From Crossiella sp. S99.2 (GTDB taxonomy: Bacteria; Actinomycetota; Actinomycetes; Mycobacteriales; Pseudonocardiaceae), in assembly GCF_023094165.1 (NCBI RefSeq), contig NZ_JALMDK010000005.1, positions 372,001 to 436,000 of the forward strand: DNA of 64,000 bases, written 5' to 3'. Below are positions 7,997-15,670 of this stretch, piece after piece. The stretch's first letter is position 1. The number at the start of each line of letters is the position of its first letter. The translations under genes and the position numbers were made by a program. The notes beneath the pieces are model-generated. The model had not been told where the DNA came from and made no database searches. It saw only the letters and a program-made list of their open reading frames with translations.

Positions 7997-9985
7997 GTGC
8001 AACTACTCGAATCCGTGCGTAGCCCGGCGGATCTGAAACGGATGAGCCAGGAGGAGCTGGCCCTGCTGGCCGCGGAGATCCGCGCGTTCCTGGTGGACAA
8101 GGTCTCGCGTACCGGCGGGCACCTGGGTCCCAACCTGGGCGTGGTCGAGATCACCCTCGCCATTCACCGGGTCTTCGACTCCCCGCACGATGCCGTGCTG
8201 TTCGACACCGGGCACCAGTCCTACGTGCACAAAATGGTCACCGGCCGCCTCGACGGCTTCGACAAGCTGCGCCAGCGCGGCGGGCTCTCCGGCTACCCGA
8301 GCCGCTCCGAGAGCGAGCACGACCTGGTCGAGTCCAGCCACGCTTCGACCGCGCTGTCTTACGCCGACGGCCTGGCCACCGCGTTCAAGCTCTCCGGCAA
8401 GCGGCGGCACGTGGTCGCGGTGGTCGGCGACGGCGCGCTCACCGGCGGCATGTGCTGGGAAGCGCTGAACAACATCGCGGGCGACAAGTCCCGGCCACTG
8501 GTGATCGTGGTCAACGACAACGGCCGGTCCTACTCGCCGACCATCGGCGGCCTGGCCGACCACCTCGCCTCCCTGCGGCTGCGGCCCGGGTACGAGCGCG
8601 CGCTGGAAAGCGGCAAGCGGACGCTGCAGAACACCCCGGTCGTCGGCAAGCCGCTCTACGCGGCCCTGCACGCGGCCAAGCGCGGCATCAAGGACGCGCT
8701 GAGCCCGCAGGTGATGTTCGAGGACCTGGGCCTGAAGTACTTCGGTCCGGTGGACGGGCACGACCAGCAGGCCTTCGAGGCCGCGCTGGAGCGGGCCAAG
8801 GCCTTCGGCGGCCCGGTCATCGTGCACGCGGTCACCCAGAAGGGCCGCGGCTACGCCCCCGCGGAGAACCACGTCGCCGACGTCATGCACGCCATCGGCG
8901 TGATCGACCCGGTCACCGGCAAGGCCACCAAGAAGAAGGCCGCCGACTGGACCGGCGTTTTCGCCAACGAGATCGTCAAGATCGGCGCCGAGCGCGAGGA
9001 CGTGGTGACGATCACCGCCGCGATGCTCGGCCCGACCGGCCTGGCCAAGTTCGCCGAGACCTACCCCGGCCGCTGCCTGGACGTGGGCATCGCCGAACAG
9101 CACGCGATGACCGCCGCGGCCGGCCTGGCCATGGGCGGCATGAAGCCGGTGTTCGCGGTCTACTCGACCTTCCTCAACCGGGCCTTCGACCAGCTGCTGA
9201 TGGAGGTCGCGCTGCACAAGCAGCCGGTGTCCATCGTGCTGGACCGCTCCGGTGTCACCGGCGACGACGGCGCCAGCCACAACGGCATGTGGGACCTGTC
9301 CATCCTCGGCATCGTGCCGGGCATGCGGGTCGCGGTGCCGCGGGACGCGGTCACCCTGCGCGAGGAACTGCGCGAGTCGGTGGCCATCGACGACGGCCCG
9401 TCCGCGATCCGCTACGGCAAGGGCGCGGTGATCGAGGAGATCCCCGCACTCGAACGGATCGGCGTGGTCGACGTGCTGCGCCGCCCGGCCGAGGGCGAGG
9501 GCAAGGACGTGCTGCTGGTCGCGGTCGGCTGCTTCGCCGAGCTGGCCCTGGAAGCGGCGCAGCGGCTCTCCGATCAGGGCGTCGGAGTGACCGTCGTCGA
9601 CCCGCGGTGGGTTGTTCCCGTTCCCACCGAACTGGTCGCGATGGCCGCCGAGCACCGCCTCGTGGTCACCGTCGAGGACGCGGGCCGCCACGGCGGCTTC
9701 GGCTGGGCGACCTCGGCCGCGCTGCGCGATGCCAACCTGGACGTGCCACTGCGCGACCTGGCCATCCCGCAGCGCTTCCTGGACCACGCCTCGCGTAACC
9801 AGGTGCTGGCCGACCTGGGGCTCACCGCCCAGGACGTGGCCCGCCGGGTGACCGAGTGGACCGCGGAGTACCTCGGCGAGGACGCCGAGCAGGACACCCC
9901 GGCCGAGGCGTCCGCGCCGCAGGCCAAGGAGTCCACTGTGGACAAGACCCCGGCCAGCCGGTCGCGCAAGCGCCCGCAGAGCTGA
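7997..9985 (+). CDS. dxs: 1-deoxy-D-xylulose-5-phosphate synthase
   Basis: First enzyme of the MEP isoprenoid route: condenses pyruvate and glyceraldehyde 3-phosphate using thiamine diphosphate. 662 residues from a GTG preceded by GAGGGG; an in-frame start at 7949 lacks homology. Seen: TGGHLGPNLGVVE and DTGHQSYVHK at the N-terminus, the ThDP/Mg motif GDGALTGGMCWEALNN near residue 145, the transketolase central domain with the IAEQHAMTAAAGLA stretch, and a C-terminal transketolase-C domain. An unusual tail of about 40 Ala/Glu/Lys-rich residues ends in SRSRKRPQS. Single gene with its own terminator. Confidence 0.97.
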   Translation: MQLLESVRSPADLKRMSQEELALLAAEIRAFLVDKVSRTGGHLGPNLGVVEITLAIHRVFDSPHDAVLFDTGHQSYVHKMVTGRLDGFDKLRQRGGLSGYPSRSESEHDLVESSHASTALSYADGLATAFKLSGKRRHVVAVVGDGALTGGMCWEALNNIAGDKSRPLVIVVNDNGRSYSPTIGGLADHLASLRLRPGYERALESGKRTLQNTPVVGKPLYAALHAAKRGIKDALSPQVMFEDLGLKYFGPVDGHDQQAFEAALERAKAFGGPVIVHAVTQKGRGYAPAENHVADVMHAIGVIDPVTGKATKKKAADWTGVFANEIVKIGAEREDVVTITAAMLGPTGLAKFAETYPGRCLDVGIAEQHAMTAAAGLAMGGMKPVFAVYSTFLNRAFDQLLMEVALHKQPVSIVLDRSGVTGDDGASHNGMWDLSILGIVPGMRVAVPRDAVTLREELRESVAIDDGPSAIRYGKGAVIEEIPALERIGVVDVLRRPAEGEGKDVLLVAVGCFAELALEAAQRLSDQGVGVTVVDPRWVVPVPTELVAMAAEHRLVVTVEDAGRHGGFGWATSAALRDANLDVPLRDLAIPQRFLDHASRNQVLADLGLTAQDVARRVTEWTAEYLGEDAEQDTPAEASAPQAKESTVDKTPASRSRKRPQS

Positions 9986-10002
9986 GTCTCCGCACACAGC
10001 AA

Positions 10003-10042
10003 CCGCCGGCCCGTCCCCGCGTCCTGGGGGCGGGCCGGTGGC
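10003..10042 (+). terminator. Strong GC-rich hairpin after dxs
   Basis: CCGCCGGCCCGTCCCC pairs with GGGGGCGGGCCGGTGGC around a short loop (GCGTCCT). It begins 18 bases after the dxs stop. The transcript of the response regulator would start after it. Confidence 0.7.
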
Positions 10043-10127
10043 GTGCTCAGCCAATCCTCAGCTCATCGACAGGGTGTCGACAGCCCTGCTGGTCCACTGT
10101 GGTCCACGGCCGTGGCATCGTGGTGGG

Positions 10128-10814
10128 GTGCGGATCCTGATTGTGGAGGACGAACAGCCCCTGGCCGACGCCATCGCGCGCGGACTGCGCCGGGAGGGCA
10201 TGGCCGTGGACGTGGCCTACGACGGGGAGTCGGGGCACGAGAAGTCCGCGGTGACCCGGTACGACGTCGTGGTGCTGGACCGGGACCTGCCCGGCATGTC
10301 CGGCGACGAGCTGTGCAGGCAGATCGTCGACTCCGGCGCGCTCACCCGGGTGATCATGCTGACCGCGAGTGGCACCGTGCAGGACCGCGTTTCCGGCCTG
10401 TCCCTTGGCGCCGATGACTACCTGGCCAAGCCCTTCGCCTTCCCCGAACTGGTCGCCAGGGTCCGGGCGCTGGGCCGCCGGGCCACCCCGGCCATGCCGC
10501 CGGTGCTCACCGTGGCCGACGTGGTGCTCAACCCGGCCCGGCGCAGCGTGCAGCGGGCCGGTGCGCCAGTCGAACTGACCCGCAAGGAGTTCGGCGTGCT
10601 GGAGGTCCTGCTCGCCGCGGGCGGGGCCGTGGTCAGCAGCGAGGAACTGCTGGAACGGGTGTGGGACGAGAACGCCGACCCGTTCACCACCACCGTGCGG
10701 GTCACCGTGATGACGCTGCGCAAGAAGCTCGGCGAACCGGGCATCATCGAAACCGTGGTCGGCTCCGGCTACCGGGTGCCGGTCAACGCCGGAGCGGAGC
10801 CCGCTGATTCCTGA
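10128..10814 (+). CDS. OmpR/PhoB-type response regulator
   Basis: Cytoplasmic transcription regulator of a two-component pair, 228 residues. The receiver domain has the acidic pocket VEDE near residues 6-9, the phospho-acceptor Asp near residue 51 (VVLDRDLPGM), the Thr in MLTASG and the Lys of LAKPF near 100. The C-terminal winged helix covers roughly 130-225 (ELTRKEFGVLEVLL, TTVRVTVMTLRKKL, VVGSGYRV). GTG at 10128 is the start that begins directly with the beta-1 strand VRILIVEDE. Its stop lies just before the kinase frame, so the pair forms one operon. The signal sensed is unknown. Confidence 0.95.
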   Translation: MRILIVEDEQPLADAIARGLRREGMAVDVAYDGESGHEKSAVTRYDVVVLDRDLPGMSGDELCRQIVDSGALTRVIMLTASGTVQDRVSGLSLGADDYLAKPFAFPELVARVRALGRRATPAMPPVLTVADVVLNPARRSVQRAGAPVELTRKEFGVLEVLLAAGGAVVSSEELLERVWDENADPFTTTVRVTVMTLRKKLGEPGIIETVVGSGYRVPVNAGAEPADS

Positions 10815-10872
10815 CACCCAGCCGGCCGCCGAGGCCGGGGCGCTGCGCCGCCGCCGCGGCCCGGGGCTGCGG

Positions 10873-11970
10873 GTGCGGCTGACTCTGCTGGCGACCTCCC
10901 TGGTGGCGGCCGTCAGCCTGCTGCTGCTCTGGCTGGGCTGGATGCTGGTCGGCGGGGTGGTCGACCAGTACCCGACCTTCCCGCCGAACGCCAAGATCCG
11001 GGTGCTCGGCCAGGACCTGCCGCCCTCCCAGGTGCACGAGATCCTCAAGGACAACGCGCGCGACGTCGTGCTCAACTCCGGCGCGATCGCCTTCGTGTGC
11101 ATGGTGCTGGCCACCGCGATCCTGGCCTGGGCGCTGACCGGCCGGGTGTTGCGGCCACTGCACGAGGTCACCCACACCGCGCACCGGCTGTCCGTGGAGT
11201 CCATGGACGAACGCATCGCGCTGCGCGGCCCCCGGGACGAGGTGGCCGAACTCGCCGACACCTTCGACGCCATGCTGGACCGGCTGCAGGCCGCCTTCGA
11301 GTCCCAGCGCCGCTTCGTGGCCAACGCCAGCCACGAACTGCGCACCCCGCTGGCCGTGGTCCGCACCGAACTCGACGTCACCCTGGCCGACCCGGACGCC
11401 GACGCAGCCGAGCTGCGCCGGATGGCCGGCGTCGTGCGCACCGCCACCCAGCGCGCCGAACACCTGGTCGAAGCCCTGCTGCTGCTCGCCCGCACGGACG
11501 CGGTCGGCGTCTCCGTCCGCGAACCCGTTGACCTGTCCGCGGTCGTGCACAGCGCCTGGTCCGCCGCCCGCGCCGCCGCCCAGGACCGCGCCCTGCACAC
11601 CGAGTTCCACACCCCCGCCGTCCAGGCCGTCGGCGACCCGGTGCTGCTCGAACGGCTGGCGGGGAATCTGCTGGAGAACGCGGTGCGGCACAACGTGGAC
11701 GGCGGCTGGATCAAGGTCCACACCGAGGCCGACTCGAAGCGCGCGACGCTGCGGGTGACCTCCTCGGGCGGTCAGATCTCCCTGGAACGGGTGGCCGAGC
11801 TGTTCGAGCCGTTCCGGCGCGGCGGCGCCGAACGCACCGCCCACCGCGGCGCCGGGCTGGGGCTGTCCATCGTCCGCTCCGTGGTGCAAGCCCACGGCGG
11901 CGAGGTCACCGCCGACCCCGTCCCCGGCGGCGGCCTCGACGTCACGGTCACCCTGCCGATCGCGCCCTGA
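10873..11970 (+). CDS. Sensor histidine kinase, partner of the upstream regulator
   Basis: Membrane sensor kinase, 365 residues from GTG 10873. Two transmembrane helices (about residues 4-32 and 70-92) frame a short extracytoplasmic loop of about 40 residues. They are followed by HAMP (about 93-145), a HisKA helix with the phospho-His in ANASHELRTPLAVV (H154) and an ATPase domain with the N box NLLENAVRHN and GAGLGLSIV. The open frame continues upstream to the response regulator stop without a good ATG/GTG, so an earlier non-standard start near 10804 (CTG or ATT), adding an Arg-rich leader, is possible. Confidence 0.93.
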   Translation: MRLTLLATSLVAAVSLLLLWLGWMLVGGVVDQYPTFPPNAKIRVLGQDLPPSQVHEILKDNARDVVLNSGAIAFVCMVLATAILAWALTGRVLRPLHEVTHTAHRLSVESMDERIALRGPRDEVAELADTFDAMLDRLQAAFESQRRFVANASHELRTPLAVVRTELDVTLADPDADAAELRRMAGVVRTATQRAEHLVEALLLLARTDAVGVSVREPVDLSAVVHSAWSAARAAAQDRALHTEFHTPAVQAVGDPVLLERLAGNLLENAVRHNVDGGWIKVHTEADSKRATLRVTSSGGQISLERVAELFEPFRRGGAERTAHRGAGLGLSIVRSVVQAHGGEVTADPVPGGGLDVTVTLPIAP

Positions 11971-11973
11971 CCG

Positions 11974-12059
11974 CCAGTTGGGCAAACCGGGCGTACCAGT
12001 TGGCCCAAGCCGGCGTACGACTTGGGCCAACTCGGCGTACCAGAGCGGCCAACACTCGG
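11974..12059. repeat. GGCCAAC/GTAC periodic intergenic repeat, copy 1
   Basis: Between the convergent stops of the histidine kinase and the PHP protein. Four consecutive units of 21-23 bases: CAGTTGGGCAAACC-GGGCGTAC, CAGTTGGCCCAAGC-CGGCGTACG, ACTTGGGCCAACTC-GGCGTAC, then CAGAGCGGCCAACACTCGG. Each has a TTGG/GGCCAA core and a GTAC about 10 bases later. Related arrays lie at 15562-15630, 29034-29157, 43001-43040 and 60858-60920. Confidence 0.75.
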
Positions 12060-12064
12060 GGTGC

Positions 12065-13639
12065 TCAGCGGACGTCGACGAACACCGGGTTCGCGTAGCA
12101 CCACAGGTCCTGCCACGGGTTGGCCGCGCCGACCACGTCCTGGATCGGCTCGATGCCGCCCGGGGCGTGCCGGCGGCCGTCGGTGCCGCGGGCCCGGACG
12201 TAGAAGGACTCCCGGACATCGCGGAAGGTGTGCCGGAACCCGACCACGTGCCCGGCGCGGAACCGCGGCTCGTAGGAGCGGGCCACCGTGGTCTCCGGTG
12301 CGCGCAGGCGCTGCCGGTCCGCCGCCTTGCCGGTGACCGCGCCGCGCACCAGGTCCAGCCGGGCCAGTTTGGGCAGCTCGCCGCCGGAGTGCGGGCGGGC
12401 GGCCAGCCGGGCCAGCACCACCACGGTGATGTCCGTGCCGCGCCGCACCCGCAGCCGTCCGCCCATCCCGACCGGCCAGGACAGCCGGTCCTCGGCGAAG
12501 ACGTGCGTCTCCAGCTGCTGCACCAGGCCGCCGTGGCTGACGAAGGTCCGGCCGGCCCGCAGACCGTCCGTGACACCCCGGTAGCTGCGCTCGGTCGCGC
12601 CGACCACGGTGCGGCTGAACTCGCCGGGGTAGAAGTCGCAGTACGGGGGCTGGGTCTGCACCGGGCCGCCGGGGAGTGGGTCCAGGTGCTTGCCGACCCG
12701 GTCGTACAGGTCGCCCGCCTCGGGCTGGCGGATGATGGTGTCGCGGAAGTTGAAGTGGCTGTCGGAGTTGCTGGTGATCCACCAGTTCCGGCCCTCGGCC
12801 AGCAGCGAGTCCCACAGGCCGCCCAGGGTGGCGGTCATCCAGTCGAAGCCGCCGAAGGTGCGGTAGGCCTCGGCCGGGAAACCGGGCCACGAGTCGCCGC
12901 CGGGGGAGTTGCCGTAGCCGCCACGGTGACCGCCGCTGCCGTCCGGTTTGGGGTAGCCATCGCCCTGGGCGCCGGGCGCGCCCTCCATGCCGATCACCAC
13001 GCCGGGGGCGGCGTCATGCCAGTTACGCAGCTCGGCTGGCGCGATCCGGCCGTTGCGGGACGGGTGGTTCACCACGACCAGTCCGCCGCGTTTATCCAGC
13101 CAGCGCAAGGCTTCCAGGGCCTTGGCCTCGTTCGCGGGGGTGCTCGCGCCGGTGTTGGTCAGCCGGGAGTCGAAGGTGCGCTCGAACTCGCGCAGCAGCG
13201 CGGCCTCGTCCCGGCTGGGCGGCAGGAACACCGTGGCATGCTCGGCCGCCGGCATGTTCCACTCCAGGCCCTGCCACAGCAGCAGACCGGGGTGCCTGCG
13301 CCGGGCGGCCACGATGTCGGCGTGCGCCGGTTCCACCGAGTTCGCCTCGTGCGCGACGTGCCCGTGGTCGGAGAAGACCAGCCACTCCGCGCCGTGCCGC
13401 CGCGCGCCCGCGACCACCTGGTCCACGGTGTACATCGCGTCGTTGGAGTACTGGGTGTGGATGTGGTGATCACCCACCAGCCAGCGGTGCGCGCCCGGCA
13501 GCCGGGGCAGCCCCAGGTCCAGATCAAGATCGACGTTCAGGTCGATCCCCGCGTTCGCCGTGCCCGCGCCGAGCAGCGGCGCACCCACCGCGGCCGCACC
13601 CACACCGCGCAGGAACCCGCGGCGACCTACCTCACCCAT
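12065..13639 (-). CDS. Secreted PHP-family (CehA/McbA-like) metallophosphoesterase
   Basis: 524 residues. Starts with a twin-arginine signal, GRRGFLRGVGAAAVGAPLLGAGTANA, so it is probably exported folded by Tat. The mature part opens with the PHP metal-binding motif GDHHIHTQYSNDAMYT, then VFSDHGHVAHE, and ends the metal site with SNSDSHFNFRDT near residue 290. Such proteins hydrolyse phosphoester or related bonds using two or three metal ions. CehA/McbA members act on carbamates, so the substrate is open. It stands alone, convergent with the kinase gene and separated from it by repeat copy 1. Confidence 0.85.
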   Translation of the reverse strand: MGEVGRRGFLRGVGAAAVGAPLLGAGTANAGIDLNVDLDLDLGLPRLPGAHRWLVGDHHIHTQYSNDAMYTVDQVVAGARRHGAEWLVFSDHGHVAHEANSVEPAHADIVAARRRHPGLLLWQGLEWNMPAAEHATVFLPPSRDEAALLREFERTFDSRLTNTGASTPANEAKALEALRWLDKRGGLVVVNHPSRNGRIAPAELRNWHDAAPGVVIGMEGAPGAQGDGYPKPDGSGGHRGGYGNSPGGDSWPGFPAEAYRTFGGFDWMTATLGGLWDSLLAEGRNWWITSNSDSHFNFRDTIIRQPEAGDLYDRVGKHLDPLPGGPVQTQPPYCDFYPGEFSRTVVGATERSYRGVTDGLRAGRTFVSHGGLVQQLETHVFAEDRLSWPVGMGGRLRVRRGTDITVVVLARLAARPHSGGELPKLARLDLVRGAVTGKAADRQRLRAPETTVARSYEPRFRAGHVVGFRHTFRDVRESFYVRARGTDGRRHAPGGIEPIQDVVGAANPWQDLWCYANPVFVDVR

Positions 13640-13710
13640 CCTGACCTCCTGGTTGGCCCGGGTGACGGTAAACAGCCGAGATGACCGGCAGGTGGACTCG
13701 GTGGAAACGT

Positions 13711-14643
13711 TTAACCGGCGACTCGGTGCACGGACGGACTGACCCCCCGGGTGCGCTTGAACGCCGAGCTGAAGGCGAACCCGTCCGCGTAGCCGACCCG
13801 CCGGGCCACCCTGGCCACCGTCTCGTCCGGATCGCGCAGCAGGTCCGCGGCCAGCGCCATCCGCCAGCCGGTCAGGTAGGTCAGCGGCGGCTCGCCGACC
13901 AGTTCGGTGAACCGGCGGGCCAGCGTCGCCCTGGACACCCCGACCTCCCCGGCCAGTGCCGCCACCGTCCAGGCCCGAGCCGGATCGGCGTGCAGGGCAC
14001 GCAGCGCGGCCCCGGCCACCGGATCGCTCAGCGCCAGGTACCAGGCCGGTGGGTTGGCCTCAGGCATGTTGAACCAACAGCGCATGGACAGCACCAGCAG
14101 CAGATCCAGCAACCGGTCCAGCACGAGCTGCTGACCGGGTTCCTCGCTGTCGATCTCCAGTTCCAGGATGCGCAGCAGCGCGCACGGACCCTGGTCATCG
14201 GGCAGCACCAGCAGTGGCGGCAACGCGCTGAGCAGCCGCTCGCTGATATCGCCGTGCACCTGGTAGGCGGCGCTGATCAGCACCGCCGGGCCGGTCGGCG
14301 CCTCGCCGTAGGTGCGCGGGCCCAGGCACAGCTGCTCGCAAAGATCGGTGCCGTCCGGGCGCACGCAGCGCTCCGCGTCCAGCACGATCACCCCGGCCGG
14401 GGTGTCCGGGCGGTCGGCGACCTTGTACACCTGCGGGCCGCGCACCAGCGCCACGTCCCCGGCCCGCAGCAGCCGCGGTTCGCCGTGCTCCGGCACGATC
14501 CACGCCTCGCCGCTGAGCAGCGTGCACAGGGTCAGCCGGGCCGGGTTGCGGAACTCCAGCCCCCACGGCGGACTCATGATCGACCGGCTGAACAGCGCAC
14601 CCCGCGCCCGCACTCCCTGCAACAGATCAGCCAACGCGTCCAT
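13711..14643 (-). CDS. AraC-family transcriptional regulator with N-terminal cupin
   Basis: 310 residues. The N-terminal cupin_6-type ligand domain spans about 1-195 (LLSGEAWIVPEHGEPRLLRAGDVALVRG). Two helix-turn-helix motifs of HTH_18 form the C-terminus (WTVAALAGEVGVSRATLARRFTELVGEPP and VARRVGYADGFAFSSAFKR). It is divergent from the NmrA-like reductase 81 bases away, the usual arrangement for this cupin-AraC class, which probably controls that gene. The inducer is unknown. Confidence 0.92.
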   Translation of the reverse strand: MDALADLLQGVRARGALFSRSIMSPPWGLEFRNPARLTLCTLLSGEAWIVPEHGEPRLLRAGDVALVRGPQVYKVADRPDTPAGVIVLDAERCVRPDGTDLCEQLCLGPRTYGEAPTGPAVLISAAYQVHGDISERLLSALPPLLVLPDDQGPCALLRILELEIDSEEPGQQLVLDRLLDLLLVLSMRCWFNMPEANPPAWYLALSDPVAGAALRALHADPARAWTVAALAGEVGVSRATLARRFTELVGEPPLTYLTGWRMALAADLLRDPDETVARVARRVGYADGFAFSSAFKRTRGVSPSVHRVAG

Positions 14644-14724
14644 GCCCTCATCTTAGACGGATGGACATGCGGTCGAGCTTCCTGGCCATAGATCGTCTCA
14701 GTTTTCGCTGTTTGACTAGCGGAC

Positions 14725-15555
14725 ATGAGCAAGCAGACGATCTTGGTGCAGGCAGGGACCGGCAAGACCGGCAAGCGGGTGGCCCGGCTGCTGCGCGAAC
14801 AGGGCCACACCGTGCGGGTGGCCTCCCGCTCGGGCGAGCCCCGGTTCGACTGGGCGGAGGAGTCCACCTGGGGACCGGCGCTGGCCGGGGTGGACGCGGT
14901 GTACGTGGTGCCGCTGGACGCCACCGGCGAGGAGCACGAGCAGCTGACCCGGTTCGTGCGCCAGGCCACGGCCGCCGGGGTGCGCAGGCTGGTGATGCTC
15001 TCCGCGCGGGACATCGACACCTTCGAGGGGGAGAACAACCTGGCCGCCGAGCGCGCGGTGCGGGAGAGCGGGGTGGCCTGGACCATCCTGCGGCCGGGCT
15101 GGTTCAACCAGAACTTCGACGAGGACTACTTCGACGAGGCGGTGCGGGCCGGTGAGGTGCTGCTGGCCACCGGGGACGGCCTGGAGCCGTTCATCGACGC
15201 CGAGGACATCGCCGAGGTCGCGGTGGCCGCCTTCACCCAGGACGGCCACGACGGGCAGATCTACGACCTCTCCGGCGCCGAGCTGCTGACCTTCCCGCAG
15301 GCGGTGGGCATCATCGCCGCCGAGCTGGGCCGGGAGATCCGGGTGGTCGACCTGGACCCGGCCGCCTACGCGGACAAGCAGGTCGAGCTGGGCATGCCGC
15401 GGGAGTTCGCGGAGCTGATCGCCGGGCTGTACCAGCGGATCCGGGAGGGCAAGGAAGCCCACCTCTCCGACGGCGTGCAGCGGGTGCTGGGCCGCGAGCC
15501 GCGCTCCTTCGCCGCCTACGTCAAGGCCGCCGCGGCGGCCGGCTCCTGGAGCTGA
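14725..15555 (+). CDS. NmrA-like NAD(P)-binding oxidoreductase
   Basis: 276 residues, short-chain atypical SDR fold. The nucleotide loop is QAGTGKTGKRVARLL (residues 9-23), a variant of GxxGxxG, followed by a basic VASRSGEP loop that suggests NADPH. LVMLSARDID and ILRPGWFNQNF are typical of NmrA/NAD(P)H-azoreductase-like proteins. It may be a redox-sensing regulator or an enzyme; the sequence does not decide. Divergent from the AraC gene, which probably regulates it. Convergent with fadB across repeat copy 2. Confidence 0.88.
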   Translation: MSKQTILVQAGTGKTGKRVARLLREQGHTVRVASRSGEPRFDWAEESTWGPALAGVDAVYVVPLDATGEEHEQLTRFVRQATAAGVRRLVMLSARDIDTFEGENNLAAERAVRESGVAWTILRPGWFNQNFDEDYFDEAVRAGEVLLATGDGLEPFIDAEDIAEVAVAAFTQDGHDGQIYDLSGAELLTFPQAVGIIAAELGREIRVVDLDPAAYADKQVELGMPREFAELIAGLYQRIREGKEAHLSDGVQRVLGREPRSFAAYVKAAAAAGSWS

Positions 15556-15561
15556 CCCATC

Positions 15562-15630
15562 CCCGCCCAGTTGGCCCAACTGGTACGGCGGGTTGGCCAA
15601 ACTGGGCGTACCAGTTGGGCCAACCCGCCG
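15562..15630. repeat. GGCCAAC/GTAC repeat, copy 2, forming a 17-bp perfect inverted repeat
   Basis: Between the convergent stops of the reductase and fadB. GTTGGCCCAACTGGTAC at 15570-15586 is exactly inverted as GTACCAGTTGGGCCAAC at 15608-15624, with a 21-base loop that itself contains the palindrome TTGGCCAA. In RNA of either strand this is a very stable hairpin, so it could terminate both transcripts. Confidence 0.75.
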
Positions 15631-15670
15631 TCCGGGTCAGGCGGTGTGTCCGGTCAGGCGGTGGGGCTGG

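Noticed and set aside
4204..8163. Open frame of 1319 codons opposite dnaE and dxs
   Set aside because: Shadow frame spanning two real genes, with low-complexity composition and no family motif.
11974..12059. CRISPR array
   Set aside because: Units are about 22 nt with no unique spacers, vary in sequence, and no cas genes are present.
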